Shown: positions 49,341-63,699, counted from the stretch's first letter. The stretch: DNA of 64,000 nt from Copromyces sp. CBS 386.78 (GCA_030685235.1 MU839140.1:204207-268206), one strand, 5' to 3'. Program-made: numbers and translations. Notes: a model not told the origin generated them from the sequence alone.

Positions 49341-51270
49341 GTGAAATATTAAAGTTATAAGAAAAATAAAAAAAAGAATTAGGGAATTGGGGAAATATAT
49401 TAGAGAAGGTTAGGGCCGGCGAACTAAGGAGGATAATAGCGTATTAAAGCTTACTATTTTAAAAATTATAATAATAAAAAAAAGTTAAGGAAAATAACGA
49501 ATTAAAAAGTATAAAAGTACATTAATAATTTTATCCTCAACCTTTTTTTATTTAATTATATTTATTCCCCTTCCCCTTTTAAAAAAGGTTTAAATTATTA
49601 AAAAGAAGAATTAATAGTATAAACGTCAATATAAGAATCGAACCTATTATTTTAAAAGTTATACCCCTATACGTAATTATTATACTTATTAATAATTTTT
49701 ATATTTAAATTTCTCTATAATTATCGACTACTATTAATTCGGTAGTAGTAGCGTTATAATCTTTAATTATAAGAGCGTTAATAAAAATTAAAGTATTATT
49801 AATATAAAGTTAGGAGGAAGTAATTAGGGGTAATAAACGTCGGATATCTACGTAAATAATTAATACCGATTAGAAGATATTATTAAAGGTAGGCGTAAGT
49901 ATAATAACTGTAAAGAATTTAAATATATTAATAGTAGGGGCGGGGTCGGTAGTAAGGGTAATGTTGGGGAAATTAAAATTGAGAATGTTTACTACTTAAA
50001 GGGCTACTTAATTAGGGCTAACGTTGTAGAACTTATATTAAATATATTAAATTACTTTATAATCAATTAATTTACTAAATTCGTAAAGGAAAATATAAAA
50101 CCGTTTATAAAAGGTATAAATACCGGCGCGAAGTTCGGCGGTATATTAGTAAAGGATTTTAATAATTATAATACCGGCGGGAGTAGCCGCCCTAAATTTA
50201 ATAATAGTATACGCCGATTCCTAAAAAGTATAGACTAAATCGTAAAATATAAGGGGGAAATTATAAAAGTAATTATTAATGCTAATTTAATAATAATTCG
50301 AATATTATATAAGGCAGTTAATTAAGAAAATAAAAGAAAAAGAAGATTAGGATTAAAAATTAAAAAATTAAAAAGGAAGAAAGGGGATTTATAAATTGGG
50401 ATATAAATATATTTAATTATTATTTTTATTATAATAGTAATAGGGGTATTAAAGGGTAAGACTATTATAGCATTTATAGTATTTTAAGTAAATTAAGTAT
50501 AAAGGGCTTTATAAATAGTATTAAACGAAAAGTAAAAATAGGATTAATAAGATAAATAAAGGGAAGGACTTACCTAATATCGATATAAAGGGTAATAAAC
50601 TAATAAATATAGAAAAATTACCGGTAAATAATAAAAAGGGTAATTATATTATTAATAATAATATACTAATTAATAATACGTATAGAAAGGAGAAGAGAGG
50701 AGGGGAGGAAGAAGGGGAAGGAAAATAAATTTTTATAGAAGAATTAAGAAAATACAATTAAAAGAATTCGAAGTAGGGTTAAAAATAAAATTAAATAATT
50801 AAAAAGGTACGTAAAAAATAAAAATAAGAAAATAAGATAATAAAGGGTAGAAAATAAAGTAAAAAGGCGGATAGAGGGCGAAATTAAAGGCTAGGACGAA
50901 GGGAATTAGACGGCGGTAAGAGATAAAGAAATAGGGAGAAGGAAATAAAATAATAAAAGTTAAAAAATAAATTAAAAAGGCGGGTCGAAAATAAAATAAA
51001 TAAGTGGAATAAAAAGAAGAAGGACTAATAAAGGGTAAACCCTTAGGATTAAAAGCGGCGATATTATAATAAAGAGGAAGGTACGGCGTTTAAGGGTAGA
51101 AAAAGATTAGTACGGCTATAAGCGCCGGCCGATAGTTTCGGCGATAAGCCATTTCGGGTATAAGAGAAGATAGATTATAAGTAGAGGATTCGGCTATAGG
51201 GAAAGGATTGCCGGATTAGGGGCTTAAGTATAGAGGTTTCTAGGATAGAACCCTATAAGGGGGAGATTTA

Positions 51271-51568
51271 TATTAGGTCGCTAAAGACCTATTAATTAAT
51301 TAACTTCGTAGAAATTCGGAGCGAAATATTAGAAGGTAGCGAATTATTCCAATTAGCGCCGTATTATAACATTAGACAACGGCAATACCGCTCCGGCTTT
51401 AATTACTATAGGATTAAAGGAATAATATTATAAATAATTACTTCCGTTAATTCTAGAATAGAGAAATTAGGCTTCAATTCATTTCTTACACTCCCCCCTA
51501 ACTTAGCTTCCCTACGTACTTACCCTGTCCGTAGTCACCTCGACCTACCTACCTCTACCATCCTAACA
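51271..51568 (+). repeat. Right LTR of Gypsy C copy 2
   Basis: 298 bp from TATTAGGTCGC to CATCCTAACA, which keeps the CA end. Preceded by a polypurine tract (GGGGGAGA, near 51,259-51,266) and followed by GAACC. Confidence 0.9.
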
Positions 51569-51573
51569 GAACC

Positions 51574-52940
51574 TCCGGTTCGGATATTTCCCCTAATAGT
51601 TTAAGAATGTAAAAGTAATTATTTTTAAAAAATTTAAAAAAAGCGCCGAATAATTAAAAATAATTGGGGTATAGTGGTTTATATTGCTTTTAAATAACGT
51701 TAGAAAATTTTTCGAAGCTTTTGTAGTTAAGAGGTTAATATAGGTAGTAGAAGAGTATAATCTCTTTCTAAAAGGCTAGATAGGTAACCGGGCAAGCTGT
51801 TTAATTAAGTTCGCTATCCGAATAGTTACTGATGCGGTCTATACGGTATGGAAATTTAAAGCCGTAACGTTTTTTATATTCTTCGATTTAAAGGGCGTAT
51901 TCGATAGAATTAATTATAGGTAATTCTTGTATATGTTATAGGAAATATAATTCCCGAAATAGATTTTCTAATAGGTTAATAATTTCGTTATTAAAAGAAA
52001 AGGTTTTCTTTTCTTCGACGACGAAACTTCCTAACTTTATAATATTATAGTAAGTATATTATAAAGTTCCCCCTTTTTATTAATCCTTTTTATTCTCTTT
52101 ATTACTTTATTATATTGTAAGTTAGTTATTATTTAAAATGTAATTACTATTAGCTTCGCCGACAATACTAATATTATTATAGTAGTTAAAATTACCGAAG
52201 AAAATTATTAGATACTTTAAGTAGTATAGGATATTTATTCGGGTTAAATAATTAAGAGAGGGATAGAATTCGAAGTAAGTAAAATGGAGCTTATATATTT
52301 TATGCGGACGAGGGAATTAAAAACGGAAATTCTCTATATTGGGGGAGTTATATTTAAATTAATAGAATTGATTAGATTTTTTAAGGTTTAATTAAATTGG
52401 AAATTTAATTATTAAATATATACAGAGGTAATAAAAAAAAAATTATATAAATGAATATATTAATATAATTAGCGGTAAAGATTTAAAGTTATTTTTTTAC
52501 GTAAATAAAGGAGATTTATATTAAGTATATTCGGAGTATAATCGTATATAGAATATTAGTTTTTTATTAGCCGACTAAAGTTTATAGTAAATTACGAAGG
52601 ATAGTAATTAAGCTAGCTAAATATTAAATTAAATATTTAAAAATTATTGCCGGGGCATATAAAGTTATATTAATAAAGAATTTAAAGACGGAAATTTTTT
52701 ATCCGCCGTTCGACCTCTACTTTAATAAATAGGTTAAAGCCTTCGAAGAAAGGTTCGCCCGTATGAATTAAATAGGGTTCGTCCGAGGGATTGTAATTTA
52801 AATAGTTAATTGTATTTAAGTAAGGAGAGTAAAAAGTCAGCTACCCGCCGATAAATTAGAAAATAATATTATTAAAATTAGGTAACGTTAAAGAATAAAT
52901 ATTAATAGAGAAATTTCTAGCGATTATAATAAGTCCGCCC
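51574..52940 (+). pseudogene. LINE (Tad1-like), middle part with reverse transcriptase
   Basis: Continues the reverse transcriptase broken at 43,149. With stops ignored it reads LRFGYFP, then FFDLKGVFDRINYRQF (near 51,890), a QSSPFLLILFILF block and SFADNTNIII (52,152 onward). Those are the LINE RT palm motifs, with FADD changed to FADN. Thumb and downstream sequence follow to 52,940. The DNA element at 52,949 interrupts it. Confidence 0.85.
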
Positions 52941-52948
52941 TTAGTAAT

Positions 52949-54142
52949 GAGAAACTCTATTCGCACCGCTATCTTTCTCTTCATACACCGCCGCCCCACC
53001 CCTCCCGCATTTCTGGCTAATCAAATCGCTCGCATCCATTCTGAGTCTCCACGCTCCTGTTCTTGGCGTTAGCAAACCGTACCGCGCCCGCCAAGCCCCT
53101 AGATTACAGCCCATTACACATTCAAACCCCTGCACAGGCCAGATTTCGTAACCGTTACACTTAGCGATTTGCATCGTCGCATCGCATCGCTTCCTCCCTC
53201 ACCATCCCCATAATCAATCAAACCACCATCGCGCACATCACGAAATATCACCAAGTAAACAAAGCGCTGGCATCTATCAACAATAAGAAATGATCCGTCA
53301 TTTTTTCTATACGTTTCCCTAGCTAACTGCGACGTAGATGACCGATGAAACGCTGTGTTATTTGCTGCTGATCCTCACGCTCCCCGATTGACTGCGCCGG
53401 TTAACACTCAAGCTCCCCCTCCCTCAACTGCGCCAACTCAGCTATCACGGCCTCGAGGACGGCCTCGCTTGCAGCCCAGCCGCGGCCACCAGCCTAGGGT
53501 AGGCCGAAACCCTACTACCTCGACACGAGTTGCGCCATCTATCCAGCGAAACGTGTCTACATGGGAGGGCGTAGACCTTGAGTAAGCTGATGAGGCTGAC
53601 CGCCGCGGTCCAGTTGGTATACAGACGAGGGGACGAGGCCGCCCTCGTGGCAGTACAAGAGGAGGAGATACAGAGAGAGGTGGCAGATCTATACGGGGAC
53701 GAGGAGGTCATACTGCTGGCACTCTCGCTGGCTCTCTGGAGCTCTCGCTGGCGGTCTGGAGCACTCGATTACATGATAAATATCAGATAGATTATCAATA
53801 TATGGATTAATGTAGATTGAGTGCGATTGATTGATCGCTCAATTGAGCGATGTGCGACCGTGCGATGTGCGACCGTGCCGCTAAGTGCGCTGTAAAGTGT
53901 GCTGTAAAGTGTGCTATAAAGTGTGCAAATCTGGGTGCAGATCTGGGTGCAGATCTGGGCTTGGCACTGGGCATGACATTTCGTGAAAGAATGTAATGCC
54001 AAGATTTCTGAGCGAAAAAATACCACTGCAAAAGGGTGGGTGGACCGCGGTTTTGATACGGGCGATTTGATTGGCCGGAAATGCGGGAGGGGTGGGGCGA
54101 CGGTGTATGAAGAGAAAGATGGCGGTGCGAATAGCGTTTCTC
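52949..54142. mobile_element. Clean 1,194-bp inverted-repeat DNA transposon (hAT-like, nonautonomous)
   Basis: Flanked by perfect 8-bp duplications TTAGTAAT (52,941-52,948 and 54,143-54,150). Inverted repeats of about 80 bp start GAGAAACTCTATTCGCACC and differ at about five positions. The subterminal CAATCAAATCGCTCG and CGCGCACATCACGAAATATC sequence is shared with 37,489 and 27,929. Inside are GTGCGATGTGCGACCGT and GTGCTGTAAAGT short repeats and a GC-rich centre (about 53,330-53,760) with short ORFs but no recognisable transposase. CpA and TpG are retained, so it postdates RIP of the surrounding LINE. Confidence 0.9.
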
Positions 54143-54150
54143 TTAGTAAT

Positions 54151-54740
54151 AGGGGTGTAGCCGCCCTTATTGTAAATATTAGAATTAATTACTACGGACT
54201 ATAAAGGGTAATTAAAAGAAGTAATAATAAGAGAGTAAGTATTGTATTATAATTATTAATTAGCGGCGGTAGTAATTAAATTAAATTAATAGTACGAATT
54301 TATTATTGCTAATTTTAATCTGAAGTTTAGTAGTAATATTATAAAATAGTATATAGTTGGGGCGAAACGAAAAAAGAAGGAAGTTTAATAATTAGAAGAC
54401 GATAATGAATAATATTTATTATTTAAGGCGAAGAGTTCCCTTCTTACTTAAATAAAGATGGAAATTATAGGCCTTTGGTTTTTCCTCTTTTAGAGGAAGG
54501 TCCCGGATATTATAATATTAATTTATTTTTATAGTATAAGTAAAGAAATTTTTACGTATATTGTCCTAGACTATTTATAGATAGCTAATTATTAAATAAC
54601 AGTAGGCGACTAATTATAAACGAAAAAAGAATTCTAAATTTATTTAGACGATAGAATCCGAATTAAAAGAATTTTTTCGTAAGTATTACGATTTAGTAGG
54701 TTAAATAAATATTATTTAATAGTCGAATTAAAGGGAGAGT
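54151..54740 (+). pseudogene. LINE (Tad1-like), 3' part
   Basis: After one TTAGTAAT copy the RIP-mutated LINE resumes. Near 54,420-54,600 it reads KAKSSLLTQIKMEIIGLQFFLFQRKVPD, then VLDYLQIANYQ. This resembles the C-terminal segment of fungal Tad1-type LINE proteins (KAESS..VQ.RT.KIGL..FLF.RKVP). The 3' end is approximate. Confidence 0.65.
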
Positions 54741-56224
54741 AGCGCAATAAATTCGTACGGTATTCGTGAATATATTCGATTATAATATTAGAATAAGAGA
54801 ATATAAGAGAGACGGGAGGAGGAAGAATTAGATTATACTAATTATAGTAGTTATTTAATTACGAAGGTAGTACTAAAGTAATTAATTAATATCCTTCGCG
54901 GGCGAAGAATTTGCGGAATATATTAAATATTAATTCTTAATTTTTAATAGTTTTATAATACTATTAAATTTAATCTTTATTAGCCGGAAGGGGATTAGTA
55001 AAATTATTAATTATTATCGAGGAATTAATATTAGTACTTTTTTTATTAAAACTAAAAATAGGAACGGTAAAATAATTAGTTAAAAATATTTTATAATATC
55101 CTTTATATTAATAATCTTCGACTTTTATATTTTAATAGCGAAGAAGGATATTAGGGTTATATAGGAAATTATTTACGGTTAAACGTTTACGTACGTCTTT
55201 AAAAAAGTTAATATAAGTATTATAGAAACGATAAATTAAAGGACCGATATTATTCTAGGAGTAGGATAAAATAATAATTATAATTTAAATAACGTTACAT
55301 TTATTATAATAACTTAACGGAATATATAATATATATTTTGTATTAGTAATAAAATAAATAGTATTTTATTTATTAGCGTTTCGAAAAACGTTAAAGAAGA
55401 AAATAAAAAGAAAATTGCGGGAGGAAATTTATTCTTAGTATTAATATAATAAATATATTTTATAAAAAATATATAGAATATAATTATATTAAAGGATAGA
55501 ATATTATAAATATAATTAGTAAATTTTAGGTTATAGTAGAAGTAAGGAATATAGCGGATAATATTAATTAATATAATTAGTAGGGAAAAAGGGAGGTAAA
55601 TATAAAAATAAAAAAGATTTATTAGCCGGGAAGAAAGTTAAAGGCGGGGTTAGAAATTAATATCCGAATAAGGGTTTAGAATTTGGACGTTAGGGAAGAG
55701 GGGGGTATAGGAGAGTAAGCGAATTTAAGGGACGGGGAATTTATTATACGGACGAAGTCGATATTATATTTAGCAATACTATAATTAATACGAATTGTAA
55801 GGCTTAAAGGGTTAAATATATAGTTAGGAAGATAGTCGGGAATATAGCCAACGGAAGAGGACGCTATTTTAAAAGCTAATTAAATAAAGAAGAAGAGAAA
55901 GTTCGAAAAATAGTAGCGGGGAAGAATTCTTATATAGAAGGAAAAGAGGGGCCTTTACGCTTATATAAATTTTAGTAGAGTCGTAGGAATTTGGAAGATA
56001 ATAATAAAGCGGGAATAAAAATAAACGATAGGGAAGGGACGATTATTATAGACGGTTTAAGAGGAAGGAACGGCGTACGAAAATAGTATTTCAATTATTT
56101 TAATATTAGATTAAAAGTGGTAGAAGGGAAATAATTTATTTATTAAAATAGTAAGTAAGTACTATTATAGATAGAATCGAAATAGAGTAGGCGCGATTCA
56201 TTTACAACCGAAAGGAGCTAGTAG
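54741..56224. other. RIP-decayed sequence, unidentified
   Basis: AT-rich and nearly free of CpA/TpG, so most likely another transposon fragment. With stops ignored the plus strand has coding-like runs such as GRGIYYTDEVDIIFSNT near 55,730-55,790, but no domain I can name. The 3' boundary is set by the LTR at 56,225. Confidence 0.45.
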
Positions 56225-56581
56225 TGTCACAGGGTTATCTATAACTAACTAACCGTCCTATATCGCTGCCTTTACTACGGTAATAATTACCGGGTTAATA
56301 GCATATTCTAATTGGCTGCAAAGACCTAATATAGTAGATACGGCTAAACGCATCTAATATTTAACTAGCTACAATTATTAGCCTACCTTTATCGCCAAAG
56401 CTATACAGACCACACTAGCCTATAAAATAATCTATAGGATAATCTATAGGATAATTAGGCTATACGGACTATATACTTACTATATATAAATAGCTATTAA
56501 GGCTCCCCTAAATAGCTTCCTCTTCCTCGTACAATTACGAATATCTTTATAAATACCTAACGTTCGCCTTACCCTATAATA
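56225..56581 (+). repeat. Left LTR of Gypsy D
   Basis: 357 bp starting TGTCACAGGGTTATC and ending CTATAATA. Contains about three tandem copies of a TCTATAGGATAA unit near 56,430-56,460. Better preserved than the body. Confidence 0.8.
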
Positions 56582-59500
56582 ATTAATTGTACCTAATTAT
56601 TACGTTGCGAGCGTATATTTTTTTAAACGTACGTTATTTAATATAATTAAACGACGCTACTAATCGCTAGAGAATAGGAGGTTACGAACACCCGAATTTA
56701 TAATTCTAAGCAATAATAATATTATTATAAACGAAAGTATCCTCCCAAACGCCCTATAGCAAACCTAATTATTAAAATATATTACGGACGACGATATTAA
56801 AATACCTAACGTATTAAATTATACCGAAGAGCCGGAGAATTTAAAAATACTAATAAAAAACTCTAACCCCCCTACTAATAAAGAAATCTATTTAATAACT
56901 TTAAATAAATTCTTTTATATTAATATAATTACAATTCTTATTATAACCGTCATTTAATACTCAGCGAAAGCTAAATTTACTTACGATAGTACCCTTATCG
57001 ACTCCTTTAACCTAACCGAAGGAAGAGTATTTTAAATAATTATTAACCCTATTGCCTAAATAATTAAGGTATTTAATTATTATTTTACTATTACCGTTAA
57101 AGAATTTCAGAATTTTTAATTTAAACTCTAATTTAAGAAAGAATAATACGCTAATATTTTCGACGAATATAAATAAATTCTAAAGGACTTTCACTAAATT
57201 TAAAAAAAACTTTATTAAATTTATACCGAATTTAATAACGTACGAGGCCTTATTTAAGAAGCGTAGGCCGTTCTTACTATAAATTAGTAGAATTATTATA
57301 ATGCCTAAATTACTATAAACGGTAGTACGGGTATAGTAGGGTATTAAAAGCCGCTCTTCCCGGACCCCGAACCCTTTATAATTATTTAAAGGGACTATAT
57401 TAAATATAATAAAATATATTTAATATAGAAGGGCCGTATCCTTTCCATTTAAACCCTAGATATTATTAGGTCCCCTAATAAAAAGATTAAAATTATTTAT
57501 ACAAATTACCTACTTAGCCCTAAAATAACTACTTTAATCGATAAAAATATCTAGAAAATCCTTATAAACTTTAACAATCCTAAAATTTAATAATAGAAAA
57601 TAAATATCGAATTCCTATCTTTCTTAAATATTTATTATAATAATATAGATTTACGCTTAAATACCGCCTATAAGTTTAACGAATTTAAATAAGGAAATTA
57701 TTTCTTTTCTAACTTCGAAATAAAATATATTAAAACCGCTAATTATTATAATTTAAATAACGCTATAAAAATATATTACTTATAGAATAAAATTTCTTAA
57801 AAACTTCGTACTTCCCTTATTTATTAACGAACCCTCCCCGCCGAAAACGACTTTAAAAAATAATTATTACTCTACCGCAATTTTACGCGTAATATTAAAA
57901 ATGATGATTATAGGTCTAAATCCGCTACCAATAAAACTTCTAATTCGAATTCTAATAATAATTCGGGAAAAACAATTAATAAAGGAGGCGACATTATAAA
58001 TTTTAACGCTATCTATATTTTATATACTATCTATAATAATATTATTAAATATTAAAATAAAAATAACTTATACTATAAATATAGAAAGGAAAGGCATATT
58101 ATAAAGAACTATTGTAATAATATTAATTATAATAATTATAGCCCCTAAACTAGTAATAAGAAGGGCCGAAGAGGCAATAAAGGAGGCCGAAATAGCCGAA
58201 AAGGAGGTAGAAGAGGCTAAAAAAGCGGAAACCCCAATTAAAATACTAAGAACACTAATAATAATAATAATACTAATACTAACCCTCTAGCGGCCGGCTA
58301 ATAAAAGTACAGCAATAATATAAACCTCCGTACTATAAACGCCGGAAAAGAAAACGAAGGTAAAAAATATTACGATAATAATATAAATAATAATTAGGGA
58401 AATAATTAAACCCTATAAATAATCGCCTATAAGGGCGAAAAAAGTTTATAAGAAGAAGGAAAGAGCTGTTCGGAAATTTAAAAATAATTATTATTAATTT
58501 ATTAAATAATCTCTATTAAAATTCATTATTCCTTTCCTCTTATTTATCCCTCGGACTATACAAAATTTATTATACAATTCTCGTCGATAATAATTATATA
58601 ATATTTATTTTTATTAACTATTCTTTTATAAAGAAAAACGGATTCGCTATATTCAAATTCTTAGAACCTAAGAAACTAATTCTCGCTAACAACATTATAA
58701 AAAGACTTATTATTAAAAAATTTATAATAAACCTTTATATTAATTATTACTTAGAAAATATTATATTCCTAATTTATAATATCTCTCCTAATTACCCTAT
58801 TATTTTAAAACTACCCTAATTTAAAAAATACAAGCCGTATATCTCTTAAATAAAAGGGAAGGTCTAGTTCACTAATTGGTATACTGACCGATACCTCTTA
58901 TCGAATTTCCCCGTTTCCTTACAGAACGCCCTTAGCATATAGAACCGCTCTCCTAACAATTCGTATTACCAATTTTACACAGCAATAATAAACGAATAAA
59001 ATAAAAGAATATTACTAAATATTCCGAAGATACTAAGGCTTCTACCTAAAATAAACAATTATATCGGCTAAATAAAAAGCAATTTAATAAATCGTTTAAT
59101 TCTAATTCCTATAAAAGGACTTATACATAATAATATTTAATCGCCGAAGCTACTACCTTACTAAAATCTATTAAAATATTATATTCTAAAAAATTAATAC
59201 TTAATCTTTATAAAAAGACCTATGTATAATAATATTTAACCGCCGAAATTACTACCTCACTAAAGTCCAATAAAATATTAAATTCTAAAAAATCAATTAC
59301 CGCCTTATTAAAATTTAAAAGAATTTTAAAATTTAGAATACTACCCTAGGACTACTAATAAAAACATTAATAAAACCACCGGTAGAGCAGATTACTATTA
59401 CTAAAATTCAAAAGAATTTTAAAATTTAAAATACTACCCCGGGACTACCGATAGAAGCATCGACAAAACTACCAATAAAGCAAATTACTATTATTAAAAT

Positions 59501-60599
59501 CTAGAATTATTATTAAAGGCCAATTCTAATTCCGTACTACTCCTACACTAATAAAAGCCTTACTAAAATATACTAGGGCTATTATAATTTTAAAACCGCA
59601 TCCCCTATAATAAACCGGAACGCAACAATATTTAAATACTAGAATTACTATTAGAAAACGATTCTATTTCCGCTCCGGCCCCCTATCGCGAACCCTATAA
59701 AAGCCGCCCTAGGGGTAAAGCCTATAACTTTTATAAATTTTATAAAATTAATAAAAATTTCTATTTAAAATAAAGAGTATAATTATACCGCCGCAACCTC
59801 CTTTTATACTATTTCAAACTTCCTATTAAAAGATTTACCGGAAACGTAGCCTTATTAAATTATAACGTACTAAAATAAATAGTAAAACCTTTTATACCCG
59901 TACTACCTTATAAAAAAATAAAAAGCGTAAAGAATTCCCTTAGTACCGCTTATTTAATTACAAAACGGTTTAAAATAATTAAAAGACGAATTAACGCTTA
60001 GGATATACGCAATATTAATACTACTACCTTTAATTTCCTATATAAAACGTACAATTTATAGCCCTACTTTACGAATTATATAAAAATCTACCGACTAATT
60101 ACTTTCTACAAAATTAGTACTTATAACGACCTTATTAAAGAAATAGCCTAAAATATTATAAATAGTAAAGGTAAATAATATAAAGACCGCTTCCTAAAAT
60201 GCTTCTATAAATTTATCGACGTATATATAAAGGACGTAAATTAAAAAGAATTGGTAACTATTAAGATCGCCCAAACCACTACTCTTACAAGCGACTTAAA
60301 AATAGATACGCTTATATACGAAGCTATTATTACAAAAATTACGGAAGAAAACGTACTAATATTCTATAAGAAAATTAATCGGCCTTTAAAAATTAATAAA
60401 GAAATTAAATTCAAACTCTTATATAAGTATTAGAAAAAAATTAATATTTTCTATACTAAGAAAACGAATAAATTTCCGCCCTATTGAATATATAACTACA
60501 AAATCGAATTTATATTAAAGGAAAAGCTGTTGAACGCCCGCTACCGACCGGTTTTACTTATAGAAGTAATTATCGTTAAAAAATAGATCGACAGTTAAT

Positions 60600-61270
60600 T
60601 AGAAAACGGTTTTATTAGATTTTCCTAATCCTAAACAACCTTACCCTTACTCCTTATAAATAAACCCGGCGAGGATATTCGTATTTATATTAACTACTAT
60701 AATATTAATAACGTTATACTTAAAATACGGTACCCGCTTCTATTAATTAAGGAAATTCTTAATATTATTTACTACGCTAAAGTCTTTATTAAATTAAATA
60801 TTATCGCTGCTTTTAACCGAATTTGTATTTAAAAAGGCTATAAATAATTAATTAATTTTATTATACGTTTCAATCTTTACGAATTATTAGTCCTCCCTTT
60901 CAGCCTTTAAAATATACCTAGCACGTTCTAAAATTATATTAATAATATACTATATAATATTTTAAATATCTACGTAATAGTATACTTAAATAATATCTTC
61001 GTTTATTCCGAGAATATAGAAGAGTATACCGCTTATATAAATAAAATCCTTAAAAAAATAATTAACATTAGCCTTTAATTAAATATCGATAAATACGAAT
61101 TTAATATTACCCGTATAAAATATTTAAGCCTTTTCATTATACCAAGGGGTATAAAAATAGACCCTACGAAAGTACAAACCGTTATTAAATAAAAAGCCCC
61201 GCAATTATAACACTAATTTTAAAAATTCCTAGGATTTATAAATTTCTACCGGCGTTTTATCTAATACTTT
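60600..61270 (+). pseudogene. Reverse transcriptase of Gypsy D
   Basis: With stops ignored, Ty3/Gypsy blocks appear in order: NKPGEDIRIYINYYNINN, RYPLLLIKEIL, FIKLNIIAAFNRI, YLNNIFVYSE, KYLSLFIIP and GFINFYRRFI. The YLDD box reads YLNN, a RIP-type change in both Asp codons. Confidence 0.9.
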
Positions 61271-63699
61271 TCGATTATAATTACTCTACTATATAACCTT
61301 ATAAAGAAATTAGCCGAATAGCGTTAAATAAAAGACTATTAAAGAATTTTTAAAGAATTAAAAAAAACCTTTACTATAAATCCTATCCTTCGAATTTACA
61401 ATTAATCCCGCCCAACTATAAATAAAACCAATACTTCTAATTAAGCTATAAATAATATATTATCCTAATACAACAACGAAAATATTTTATACCTAATCAT
61501 ATATTTTTTATAAAAATACTCCGCCGCAAAATACAATTATAATATTTACAATAAAAAATTACTTACAATTATTAAAGCTTTAAAAAAATAAGGACCGGAA
61601 TTATAAAGCGCCTAAAAACTATTTAAAATCCTAACCGACTACAAAAGCCTATAAACCTTTATAAAGAATAAAAAACTTATACTACAATATATATAGTAAT
61701 CTAATTTCCTATTTAAATTTAATTTCACTATTAAATATAGGCCGGGTACTCTCTAAATCCATTTTAATACCTTAAATAAGAAACTAAAAAATATATTAAA
61801 GGATATAAACGACAACCGGTTAAAAGCCCGCCACAAAATACTTTTCAACCCCTCCGTTTTTATAAATTATATTTATACTTACAAACTTAACCCAGAAAAA
61901 TTATCTACGGATAAATTAATTAATACTAACTACCGCAATTCAATCTTCTATTAAAATTTAATAACCGCCCTTACAAACAAAAACCATCAAATATAACCTA
62001 AAGTACTAAAGAAAAGTATAAGAAAAATAACTTTTACGGAATACTATATAATTAATAGCAAAATATACTAACGCTCAATACTTATAATCAACCTAAAAAA
62101 TACTACGCTATAATTATATTTTATACGAAAGTATTACGAATTTATACTAATAAATTACTAAAGCCGAAATAAAATATTTACTACCCTTAATCGCTTATTT
62201 TACTAGCCAAATATAAAAAAGGCCATTAAATTTTATTATAAAGCCTACTTCCAATACGTAAAGACAAAACTATTATAATATATATTAATAAGGTTTTTAA
62301 AGCCTCTACTAATACCCTTCGCCCTATAAAAGGATATCGCTATCGATTATATTACCCCTATAACACCTTACGTCTAAAGAAGCCGAAAATACAAATATAT
62401 CACTATAATAGTAAACTATTTAATAAAAATAAAGTATTATATCCTAATCAAAATACTAACTATAAAGAAACTTATTAATCGATTTATCGAAAAACTTTAC
62501 GCCCTTTATAGCCTACCGGATACTATTATTTCCAATCGTAATACCTAATTCGTTTTATAATTTTAAAAAGTTCTATTTAAAAGACTAAGAATTACTTTAA
62601 AACTATTATCAGGTTTCTACAAAGAAATTAATAACTAGACCGAACGTATTAATATTAAATTAAAATATTTCCTTTATACTTATATTAATTAGGCTTAAAA
62701 CAATTAAATTAATTAACTACCTTTAATAAAATTCGTAAATAATAATATATATTTAAATAGTACTAGCGTATCCCTATTCTTCGTAAATTATAATTTTCAC
62801 CTTCGGATAAAAGTCGAACCCGCCCAACTATATTTACTAAAGCTTTTTAAAATATAGCAGATAAAGTACTTTAAAACTAACAAAATCGCTAAATAATTTA
62901 ATATAATATTAAATAAAATCACCGCTATAATTAAGAATAATCAAATATAATACAAAGAAACTACTAACGAAAAATAATCTAATATACTAAAATATTATAT
63001 CGGCAATAAAATTTTACTTAATATAATTAACCTTATATTAGGCTACTTATAAACTAAATTTACACTATTATAAGAAGGGCCTTTCGAAATTATAAAAGCA
63101 AATAGCCACTATATTACACTAAAGCTCCCCATTAATATAAAGTATAACCGCACTTTCTATATTAATATAATAAAACTTTAAAATTATTAAGGAATCTCCG
63201 GGTAAAATAAAACCTAAAATATCCGAATAAATAACAGGCGGATTATAAAACGAATAAATAATATTAAAAATATAATTAAATAATTCTATAAAATTATTAA
63301 TAATTACCGTTTTAATATAAAAAATAATAAATAAAAGTATTAAATAATTTAAAGAAGCCCCTACAATCCTACTTAGCAACTATAGAAAGATATAAAACAT
63401 TATATCGACGACCTCAGAAAATTTCATAATAATAACCTAAATATACTAATACTACTACAATAAATCGCAGACGAAAAACGTCGCTACAAAATTAAGAAAA
63501 CTCTAAAGAAGGCCGCTAAAATAAACTAACCGCCGGAAAAAACAATACTAATAATACGACAATTACTACATTACTAAGAAAATAAGGCAACGGCCTAAAA
63601 AGGAAAGTAAAAACAATATAAAAAAGTAAATAATAAATATTATAAAGGAGATTAAAAAGGGAAATATTTTCACCCTAAAGGTATTTTAAGCGAAAGAAG

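Larger units (their letters stand above)
43155..51568 (+). mobile_element. Ty3/Gypsy LTR retrotransposon C, copy 2
   Basis: An 8,414-bp copy of the element at 29,129, flanked by a perfect duplication GAACC (43,150-43,154 and 51,569-51,573) and inserted in the reverse transcriptase of the LINE. LTRs are 298 bp. The internal order matches copy 1: gag (about 44,140-44,990), reverse transcriptase (about 45,930-46,650), integrase (about 47,800-48,560) and the post-integrase region with its tandem array. Both copies are RIP-saturated and no ORF survives. Confidence 0.9.

Noticed and set aside
53355..53790. Short ORFs in the GC-rich centre of the element at 52,949
   Set aside because: Low-complexity Pro/Arg-rich or overlapping frames with no transposase motifs; high GC keeps frames open by chance.
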